Assembly: GCA_046726215.1 (NCBI GenBank)
Contig: JBKPAA010000036.1
Coordinates: forward strand, 1-12,118
DNA: 12,118 nucleotides
Origin: DASQUK01 sp046726215
GTDB lineage: Bacteria; Actinomycetota; Acidimicrobiia; Acidimicrobiales; VFJN01
Reading direction: 5' to 3'
Positions 1 through 5,333 of this stretch are shown here, piece after piece (positions within the stretch are counted from its first letter, which is position 1; the number at the start of each line of letters is the position of its first letter). The notes under the pieces are model-generated. The model made no database searches. It was given only the letters and a program-made list of their open reading frames with translations, and was not told where the DNA came from. A program made the position numbers and the translations under genes.

Positions 1-80
1 TCGCGACCCCGCCGGTAGACCCGCGCCATGTGCCCCTCATAGCTGAACCCGCCGCGGTTGCGAATACTGCTCTCCCCCAT
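1..80 (-). CDS. Possible N-terminal fragment of an unidentified gene, running off the left edge
   Basis: An ATG at 80 opens a frame on the minus strand that stays open to the window edge (26 codons, beginning MGESSIRNRGGFSYEGHMAR). About 21 of 25 codons after the ATG end in G or C, which fits the window's real genes. There is no Shine-Dalgarno sequence before the ATG. A GATACT hexamer ends 7 nt upstream, so a leaderless transcript with a -10 box there is conceivable. The start of an integrase-like or other basic DNA-binding protein can be imagined, but the fragment is too short to assign. It could also be a chance frame; sequence to the left would settle it. Confidence 0.3.
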   Translation of the reverse strand, partial: MGESSIRNRGGFSYEGHMARVYRRGR

Positions 81-624
81 GACAACAAGTATCGCCGTTC
101 ATCGCCCACTCCACCGGTGCTGGTCTCGTCGAACTCGACCCAGCGACCGTCACGACGCTGACCGCTGCACGGTGCTCCCTTCACCATGATCCTCACGACC
201 ACCCGTACAGGCGCCCTGCGGTTCTAGTTCATCGCCAGCACTGCGACCGCTCCGTGCTTCACCGAGCTCGCCAAACACCTCCTACACGACAGCGGCGATC
301 GCCCCGCGTTCCTGACCTGGACGGTCACCCCGGCCACCGCGGCGAAATGTCCCCTACATGGCGGTCGTTCGATGCGGGTTCGAGGGTTGTCAACGACCGA
401 GGCGTAGATATGCCGGGCCGTGCCGGCCGAGTGCCTGGCATCCGGTTCGCACGTCAAGCGTGCCCGCGACCGGCTCCTTCGGGACAGGTCGCCAGTCGCT
501 CGCACCTCGAATCAGATCCACCATCCCAAGCAAGACGCCCACCATTTCGAGGTGAGATGTCCGGGCCCGTGAAGGCCATCCGGTGGCTGGTGGAGCCCAC
601 TCGGCAGGTGGTGCGGTCCGGAAC
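81..624. other. Gene-poor stretch, no recognisable gene
   Basis: All six frames were considered. Several are open for 65-134 codons, but they overlap each other on both strands, show no family motif and no convincing ribosome binding site. Such frames are expected by chance at this GC content. The DUF2188 gene ends on the right side of this stretch. No tRNA, CRISPR or insertion-sequence ends were seen. Confidence 0.5.
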
Positions 625-852
625 TCAGCCCTTCGGCGGAGGGGGATCGTTGCCGTAGCTGTTGCGACCGCCGATCTCACCGTCCTTCTTGTGGATGATG
701 TGCTCGGTCCGCTCACGCCTCGCCGTTTCGCGTCCGGCGGCCTGCGCAGCCGCCTTTGTGGGAAAGACCTTGCTTACCCGGGCAGCGCCTTCGCGGCGGT
801 TGGCCCAGCCGCCGCCGTGGGGGACGGTGTGAATGGCCGGCTTCTTCGCCAT
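625..852 (-). CDS. DUF2188 family small protein
   Basis: This 75-residue protein starts MAKKPAIHTVPHGGGWANRR and matches the DUF2188 pattern: a short beta strand with H-x-V-P, then W-A-N-R-x-E-G-A-x-R-x-S, then a lysine/alanine-rich helix (about residues 32-48) and a closing strand E-H-I-I-H-K-K-D-G-E-I (50-60). The tail GGRNSYGNDPPPP (61-73) resembles the N-S-Y-G-x-D-P ending common in the family. The function is unknown; members are small, basic and probably cytoplasmic. The ATG at 852 was chosen over an upstream in-frame start at 963 because an AGAGAGG ribosome binding site lies 6 nt before it and the family begins at this point. The gene is monocistronic, with no close neighbour on the same strand. 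Confidence 0.8.
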   Translation of the reverse strand: MAKKPAIHTVPHGGGWANRREGAARVSKVFPTKAAAQAAGRETARRERTEHIIHKKDGEIGGRNSYGNDPPPPKG

Positions 853-858
853 GGTGAG

Positions 859-865
859 CCTCTCT
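859..865 (-). promoter_or_regulatory. Ribosome binding site of the DUF2188 gene
   Basis: AGAGAGG on the minus strand, 6 nt before the ATG at 852. It decides the start against the longer in-frame alternative. Confidence 0.65.
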
Positions 866-895
866 TGGAAAATGGATCTGTTGCGGAGATTCTGC

Positions 896-924
896 CTTGT
901 AGACGTGCCTTTCGCTTGGACCAA
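896..924 (-). promoter_or_regulatory. Candidate promoter of the DUF2188 gene
   Basis: On the minus strand TTGGTC (919-924) and TACAAG (896-901) are separated by exactly 17 nt. They resemble -35 and -10 boxes of a housekeeping sigma factor. Transcription would start near 889, giving a leader of about 37 nt before the ATG. This is motif reading only; two partial hexamers can occur by chance. Confidence 0.3.
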
Positions 925-1663
925 CTGCCGACAACGCTCCCGCCCACACGCGTATCGACACATCGGCCGTTCGGGTGACGTCCCCGCAGCAACGAGGTCG
1001 CCACCGAGGGCCGATCTCTCTCGGGCTCCGACTTCGTGTGCGGGTCGCCAAAGTTCCTCGCCCCTCGACAGCCGGGAGTTGCCCTGACCCGAATCGCGGC
1101 CCGGATCATCAGGTGCGGAGTCGAGCTGGCGACGTTGCGGCGGGATGCGACCGACTCGCGGGCCACCTATCGACGGTGATGGGAGACACGCTCACCATCC
1201 CCGAAGACCGAATCGAACCGGCGCCAACGATGTCGAGATCAGCTCGTCATGTGAACCTCCGAAGTCATGGGGAGGCCCCGCAGTCGGAGCCCACACGGCC
1301 CCAGCCAACACGCGACGATCACGCACCGTACTCAACAAGCCAGCGATCCGCCCCGCTCCCACACGGTCGATCTGTACGTCGCGAACGGCGTGTCCGACAA
1401 GCGCAGACGCGCCGATATGACGCGGCTGTCGGAGATCGATCACACGTTGTTATGGCGCGGCGTTCTGTACCGCCGCCACCGGCGAGGACCCACGCCGAAC
1501 GCCGAATCTGGCACGGTCGCGGGCTGGACCGACTGTCTGGCGCCGCTGGGAGCTTGCGGGTTCGAGCAGTTCGTGTGTCGATGGGTGCGCCACATCAACA
1601 GGTGGGCGCGGCACCGCCCGACTCGGCCCGGCTACGAGCCATCACGAAACAGAGGTCCCGGCC
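925..1663. other. Gene-poor stretch, no recognisable gene
   Basis: Overlapping open frames of 80-230 codons exist on both strands, but none shows a known motif, and arginine/proline/serine-rich translations indicate GC-driven shadow frames. The stretch contains one copy (1364-1416) of a diverged repeat that recurs at 3008-3060, and ends at a 25-bp palindrome. It may be decayed coding DNA; I cannot name a parent gene. Confidence 0.5.
1364..1416 (+). repeat. Diverged direct repeat, copy 1
   Basis: A 53-nt segment beginning CGGTCGATCTGT and ending GGCGCCGAT-like aligns without gaps to 3008-3060, with 42 of 53 positions identical by hand count (about 79%). In one plus-strand frame it reads VDLYVANGVSDKRRRAD against VDLFAAAGMSCQRRGAD in copy 2. 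In a minus-strand frame both copies read IGASAL-x-GHA...QIDR. Both copies lie in regions without a recognised gene, so they may be remnants of one duplicated gene or a shared regulatory segment. Confidence 0.55.
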
Positions 1664-1688
1664 TTGACTGAATGAATCATTCAGTCAA
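1664..1688. promoter_or_regulatory. 25-bp palindrome, candidate operator (TetR-type)
   Basis: TTGACTGAATGA is followed by one central A (1676) and then by its exact reverse complement, so two 12-bp arms are perfectly symmetric. It is AT-rich relative to its surroundings. The core TGAATGA-N-TCATTCA with extended arms looks like the operators bound by TetR-family dimers. A transcription terminator is less likely, because the arms leave almost no loop and no T-run follows. No regulator gene and no clear downstream gene are visible within 90 nt, so its target is unknown. Confidence 0.55.
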
Positions 1689-1713
1689 TGTGTTTCGTCG
1701 TTCGGCGTTCCCA

Positions 1714-1735
1714 CCCACGCCGACGCTGGCGTGGG
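1714..1735 (-). terminator. Hairpin downstream of the MDMPI-family gene, possible terminator
   Basis: CCCACGCC (1714-1721) and GGCGTGGG (1728-1735) form an 8-bp perfect GC stem with a 6-nt loop. On the minus strand it lies 42 nt after the stop codon of the gene ending at 1778. It lacks a T-run, so it is not a classical intrinsic terminator, but such hairpins are common after genes in GC-rich actinobacteria. Confidence 0.4.
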
Positions 1736-1777
1736 GGATTGCCGCCGATCCGGCGTGCGGGGGACAGCACGCGGTGC

Positions 1778-2578
1778 TCAGGAGGTCGATGACGTCTCGA
1801 TGCGGTCGTGGATCGGTGGTGCGTAGCTGGTGAGCACTCCGGCGACCTCGTCGACGTCACCGGTCCACGTCATGGCGCGGAGCTGGCGTTGGCTGCGTCG
1901 GCCTCCGAGGGCGCGGAAGAGCTCGTAGCGGGTCGCTTCGAGCGTCGCGACCTCGCTGCCTGCGCCGAGCGTCCATCGGTCCCGGGGCGGGTCCTTCGCC
2001 TGTACGCCGAGAGAACCCCGATCATGGGCCACGAGGTCCTGGTGGCATCTGTCGAGGTAGAAGTCGAGGCCCACGGCCAGAGCCTCGTCGTCGTCGATTG
2101 GCTCGAGGCCGACCGCGTGGTGGATGTCGGCCGCGTGGTGCAGCAAGTCGCCCACGAAGTGGCTGCCGACCTCGTAGCCCATCAACCGCAGGCCTTCCTC
2201 AAAGCGCGGAGCCTCGCGGTCCCACTCGACCTCGAGGTCGTCGATGGTGGCATCACGCCGTTCCCGAACCTGACGGGCCGTCCATTCGTCGGGGTCGATC
2301 ACGTCGAAGCGCTGGGCGTTGAGATCGTGAGCGATCCCGATCACGTGTGCCACGGCGTCGCGCACCGACCAGGCCGGCGTCGCCGGCACGGTGAGAGCGA
2401 GCACATCGCTGTCCAACGAGCGAACCGTTGCCATGAGGCGTCGACGCAACCGCTGGTAGACGATCCCGCAGTCGACGTCGCGTTCCACGATCATCCATGC
2501 AGTCTGGCGCTCGTTCCGCACATCACCGAGCCGGCGGTCGGGGACAGTCCGATCATGCCGATCGGACGCCTTGCTCAC
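1778..2578 (-). CDS. Maleylpyruvate isomerase (MDMPI/DinB-fold) family protein
   Basis: The 266-residue product matches the mycothiol-dependent maleylpyruvate isomerase superfamily, a DinB-like four-helix bundle that binds a divalent metal. The family signature TPAWSVRDAVAHVIG is at about 67-81, with His78 as a likely metal ligand. The helix GDLLHHAADIHHAVG (143-157) carries further histidines. The C-terminal block RYELFRALGGRRSQRQLRAMTWTGD (217-241) is typical of members that bind an alcohol or thiol cofactor. The substrate is not predictable; the superfamily includes many uncharacterised actinobacterial proteins. The GTG at 2578 overlaps the stop of the upstream gene (GTGA), which favours translational coupling. 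The ATG at 2494 (residue 29) would give a 238-residue protein closer to the usual family start and is a real alternative; neither has a good ribosome binding site. Confidence 0.8.
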   Translation of the reverse strand: MSKASDRHDRTVPDRRLGDVRNERQTAWMIVERDVDCGIVYQRLRRRLMATVRSLDSDVLALTVPATPAWSVRDAVAHVIGIAHDLNAQRFDVIDPDEWTARQVRERRDATIDDLEVEWDREAPRFEEGLRLMGYEVGSHFVGDLLHHAADIHHAVGLEPIDDDEALAVGLDFYLDRCHQDLVAHDRGSLGVQAKDPPRDRWTLGAGSEVATLEATRYELFRALGGRRSQRQLRAMTWTGDVDEVAGVLTSYAPPIHDRIETSSTS

Positions 2579-2865
2579 CCGGAGGTCAAGTCGTCAGATC
2601 TGATGTAGGCGCTGATGGCGTCGCCCAGTCGTTCTGGCTTGCGGCTCGGAGGCCCGTCGGTCTCGACGATGGGCTGGGCGCGATCAAGGAAGAAGTCAGC
2701 GATGTCAGAGGCGAAGTCCCACACGTTGATCGACGTGGTCGTGTCGTCCTCTGACTGCCAAGCGACGGAGGCAACCAGCGCCGCCGGCGGCTCGGTGAGG
2801 AGCCGGAGTCGTCCAGTCCACTCCTCCCATTCCGCACGCGGGAGGGTGAATCGCTCGACAAACAC
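2575..2865 (-). CDS. Small conserved-looking hypothetical protein, coupled to the MDMPI-family gene
   Basis: This 96-residue acidic protein begins MFVERFTLPRAEWEEW. It has a compact alpha/beta pattern: strand VASVAWQSED (31-40), strand and turn TSINVWDFASDIADFF (44-59), helix through 65, then KPERLGDAISAYIR (76-89). The length and the VAW...INVWD...ADFF arrangement suggest a small ferredoxin-like (ABM/dimeric barrel-like) fold, but I do not recognise a named family. The GTG start at 2865 lacks a strong ribosome binding site. The TGA stop overlaps the GTG of the next gene by GTGA, so the two are probably one transcript and perhaps one function. There are no membrane segments or signal peptide. 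Function unknown. Confidence 0.65.
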   Translation of the reverse strand: MFVERFTLPRAEWEEWTGRLRLLTEPPAALVASVAWQSEDDTTTSINVWDFASDIADFFLDRAQPIVETDGPPSRKPERLGDAISAYIRSDDLTSG

Positions 2866-3514
2866 CCGCGCAGGCTAGATGAGAAGCACCGCTCGAAAGC
2901 AGCCGATCGGGAACGCAGGACCGCGCCAAGCCTGATCTGGCGCGAAGGTAAGCGCACAGCACCGGTCGAGCTGCGCCCGGCCAGCATGCTCGATGCGACC
3001 ACCAGAGCGGTCGATCTGTTCGCTGCCGCCGGCATGTCCTGCCAGCGCAGAGGCGCCGATCGGCGCGCTCTTCGCCCACCCGGCGAAGGCGCGTTATCGA
3101 GCGCCCGTTCTAGGCGGCCTGACCGTCGCACTCTCCCAGTACCCCGTGCCGATCACCGTGCCGATCGGCATCGACAACTGCGAGGTTCTGACAGGCCGGC
3201 GGGCCGGCAAGAGGCACTGTACGGCGCAGACCGCCGCCTGCGATCCGTCGGCACGAGCGACGACCGTGATCTCTGCGGTGCGCTCCTCCACCCACCTGCG
3301 GGTGGTCACGCTTGGAGCCGCACTCCGAGAATGACCTTGAGCGTATGCTCGGACCCGATGCCCGCACCGGGCGCCGCCAGCCACGCGGCCAGGACGCCGT
3401 TGTAGTGGGTCGTTAGGGCCGTCAGGTGTTGTTGCTACCAGTCGTGCGCCGCTGGGCATTCCTATCGAGCCCTGCGAGGCGCATGATCGAGCTGATTGAC
3501 CGCTGTTCCCGCGT
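2866..3514. other. Gene-poor stretch upstream of the SBP56 gene
   Basis: Open frames on both strands (up to 237 codons on minus, 139 on plus) overlap and show no recognisable motif. The stretch holds repeat copy 2 (3008-3060), a 9-nt tandem GTGCCGATC (around 3147-3170), and a small hairpin with CCACCC/GGGTGG arms at 3288-3305. The promoter of the SBP56 gene should be in its right part, but I saw no convincing -35/-10 pair. Confidence 0.5.
3008..3060 (+). repeat. Diverged direct repeat, copy 2
   Basis: This 53-nt segment is about 79% identical, without gaps, to 1364-1416 and in the same orientation. The two copies bracket the MDMPI-family gene pair, 1.64 kb apart. Similarity fades quickly on both sides of the 53 nt. 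See copy 1 for the translated comparison. Confidence 0.55.
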
Positions 3515-3519
3515 GGAGG
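3515..3519 (+). promoter_or_regulatory. Ribosome binding site of the SBP56 gene
   Basis: GGAGG with 6 nt to the ATG at 3526. It decides the start against an in-frame TTG at 3496 that has no such site. Confidence 0.75.
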
Positions 3520-3525
3520 TCCGCG

Positions 3526-4962
3526 ATGTCTGAGACAACGGATCCGACGTTCTACCGCAGCCCTGGCGCCGCAATGGCCGCCGCCCCCGAGAGTCTTGCC
3601 TACGTCGCTGCGTTCGACCCCGCTGGGCGGGCGAAGGACGCGATGACCGTGGTCGACTGCGACCCAGCCTCGTCGACGTACGGCACCGTGGTCGGCTGGA
3701 CCGAGCTGCCGACGACGGGCAACGAGTTGCATCACTTCGGCTGGAACGCGTGCTCGAGCGCCCTTTGCCATCCGGGTCATGGGGAGCACGAGAGCGACCA
3801 GGGGCACGAGGGCGCGACGCTCGAACGGCGCTACCTTGTCGTCCCCGGCATACGCTCCTCACGCACGTACATCGTCGACACGAAGCCCGATCCTCGAGCG
3901 CCGCGAGTGGTACACACGATCGAGGCCGAGGAGCTCGCCAGCAAGGCCGGCTACTCGAGGCCGCACACCGTGCACTGTGGCCCGGGCGGCATCTTCATGT
4001 CCGCGCTGGGTGGCGCACACGGCAACGACGGGCCGGGTGGTGTTGCGCTGATCGACCACGACACCTTCGACGTCATCGGGGCGTGGGAGCTCGAGCGGGG
4101 GGACCAGTTCTTCGCCTATGACGTGTGGTGGCACCTCAACCACGACACCGTTATCACCTCCGAGTGGGCAACACCGTCGATGATCGAGAATGGCCTCAAT
4201 CCCGAGGACTTGCTCGGACGCAAGTTTGGGCACTGCCTGGACTTCTGGAGCATGTCGGATCGAAAACTCACCCAGCGCGTCGACCTTGGCGACCAGCACC
4301 AGATGGTCCTCGAGTTGCGACCGGCCCACGACCCGGCCCAGGCATACGGCTTCGTCGGTGTCGTCATCAGCGTCGAGGACCTCTCGGCATCGGTGTGGTT
4401 ATGGCACCGGGACGGCGACCGCTGGGCAGTCAAGAAGGTGATCGACATTCCGGCCGAACCCGCCGACCCGGACGACCTGCCGCCCGCGCTCAAGCCGTTT
4501 TCGGCGGTACCGCCCCTCGTCTCGGACATCGACCTTTCTGTCGACGACCGCTGGCTCTACGTGTCTTGCTGGGGCACCGGCGAACTGAAGCAGTACGACG
4601 TGGCCGACCCGTTCCACCCCCGCGAGACGGCATCGGTACGCCTCGGTGGCATCGTCCGACGAGAGCCGCACCCCAGCGCGCCCGAACTGGGACTGTCGGG
4701 CGGGCCGCAGATGGTGGAGATCAGCCGGGACGGCAAGCGCGTCTTCCTCACAAACTCGCTCTACGCAGCGTGGGACGAGATCTTCTACCCGGAGGGCGTC
4801 GGCGCGTGGCTCGCGAAGCTCGATGCCGACACCGACCAGGGTGGGCTCGTCGCCGACGCCCGGTTCTTCCCGCACGGCGACGACTTCCGGGGCCTGAAGG
4901 TGCACCAGACCCGCCTGCAGGGTGGCGACGCCTCGAGCGACTCCTACTGCTACACGAGCTGA
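3526..4962 (+). CDS. Selenium-binding protein 56 family / methanethiol oxidase
   Basis: The 478-residue product matches the SBP56 family (SELENBP1 in humans, 472 residues) along its whole length. Members are beta-propellers; those studied oxidise methanethiol to formaldehyde, H2S and H2O2. Visible landmarks are ELHHFGWNACSSALC (67-81), with Cys76 at the position of the selenium-binding Cys57 of the human protein; RPHTVHC (145-151); STEWA-like TSEWATPSMIENGLNP; and near the end GGPQMVEISRDGKRVFLTNSLY followed by AWDEIFYPEG. The product ends GGDASSDSYCYTS. A His-rich loop HPGHGEHESDQGHEG (82-96) follows Cys81 and may bind metal; the methanethiol oxidase of Hyphomicrobium needs copper. There is no signal peptide, so it is probably cytoplasmic, unlike the periplasmic Hyphomicrobium enzyme. 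The 'selenium' in its name is bound to Cys and does not depend on SelB. It lies 371 nt upstream of selB on the same strand. Confidence 0.92.
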   Translation: MSETTDPTFYRSPGAAMAAAPESLAYVAAFDPAGRAKDAMTVVDCDPASSTYGTVVGWTELPTTGNELHHFGWNACSSALCHPGHGEHESDQGHEGATLERRYLVVPGIRSSRTYIVDTKPDPRAPRVVHTIEAEELASKAGYSRPHTVHCGPGGIFMSALGGAHGNDGPGGVALIDHDTFDVIGAWELERGDQFFAYDVWWHLNHDTVITSEWATPSMIENGLNPEDLLGRKFGHCLDFWSMSDRKLTQRVDLGDQHQMVLELRPAHDPAQAYGFVGVVISVEDLSASVWLWHRDGDRWAVKKVIDIPAEPADPDDLPPALKPFSAVPPLVSDIDLSVDDRWLYVSCWGTGELKQYDVADPFHPRETASVRLGGIVRREPHPSAPELGLSGGPQMVEISRDGKRVFLTNSLYAAWDEIFYPEGVGAWLAKLDADTDQGGLVADARFFPHGDDFRGLKVHQTRLQGGDASSDSYCYTS

Positions 4963-4974
4963 CACACAACGTGT

Positions 4975-5115
4975 GCCCGGGCGCTCGTCGTCGGGATGGC
5001 GTCGCCGCACCAGGAAGCCCCGGCGCTCCAAGTCCTTCGCGAGCACCGAGGCGCTGCTCTTCGGAAGGCCCAGGTGGGCGGCCAACTCGTTCAGGGTCAT
5101 GCCGTCGCGGTCGGG
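4975..5115 (-). pseudogene. MarR-like winged-helix gene fragment
   Basis: On the minus strand the frame reads PDRDG-MTLNELAAHLGLPKSSASV, then LAKDLERRGFLVRRRHPDDER. This is the helix-turn-helix and wing of a MarR-type regulator: T-L-x-E-L-A-x-x-L-G-L as the first helix, K-S-S-A-S as the recognition helix start, and L-E-R-R-G-F-L-V-R-R-x-x-P-D-D as the wing. The homology stops about 13 nt before the 3' end of the SBP56 gene, and the frame then only runs antisense through that gene. The N-terminal dimerisation helices and a good start are missing; the frame upstream to 5260 has no ATG or GTG. It therefore looks like a truncated remnant. A short functional HTH protein starting at 5100 is less likely. 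Confidence 0.5.
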
Positions 5116-5322
5116 AACGCCGGCGGCGGGTACGTGGGCGCGACGCGATTTCCCCGCGGCGCCAAGGCTGCATGATCTGTTGGATCCGGCCCGTCGGCCG
5201 GCGAAAGGGTTCTCCTCGCCTATCCGTGCGTGGGTCCGTGGTCTTGCCGGCTCGTCGCGTCACGATGGGGTGAGGGCCCGGCGCTGTCGGGGAGCGGACG
5301 GTAGCCTCGGTGGGGGTTTGAC

Positions 5323-5327
5323 AGGGG
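5323..5327 (+). promoter_or_regulatory. Ribosome binding site of selB
   Basis: AGGGG with 6 nt to the ATG at 5334. The bases from here through the start (GGTCCGCGATG, 5326-5336) are identical to those at the SBP56 start (3518-3528). Confidence 0.55.
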
Positions 5328-5333
5328 TCCGCG

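Larger units (their letters stand above)
4963..5333. other. Intergenic region between the SBP56 gene and selB
   Basis: Right after the SBP56 stop is a short hairpin, CACAC-AAC-GTGTG (4963-4975), without a T-run. Next is an antisense winged-helix remnant (4975-5115). CCGGCC-CGTC-GGCCGG (5186-5201) forms a 6-bp GC hairpin. TAGCCT at 5302-5307 is a plausible -10 box for selB, without a clear -35. No tRNA-Sec gene was found here. Confidence 0.45.

Noticed and set aside
377..383. GGTTCGA as the T-loop of a tRNA (also at 1559-1565)
   Set aside because: Neither site has a pairing T-stem, acceptor stem or anticodon arm at the right distance.
1808..2608. Open frame of 266 codons on the plus strand
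   Set aside because: It is antisense to the MDMPI-family gene and shows no motif of its own.
3147..3170. GTGCCGATC repeated twice as an iteron
   Set aside because: Only two units, no AT-rich stretch or replication gene nearby.
5186..5201. CCGGCC-CGTC-GGCCGG hairpin as an intrinsic terminator of the SBP56 gene
   Set aside because: It lies 220 nt after the stop and no T-run follows; a palindrome of this size is expected by chance in GC-rich DNA.
4963..5333. tRNA-Sec gene before selB
   Set aside because: No UCA anticodon arm with the long variable arm could be found here or elsewhere in the window.
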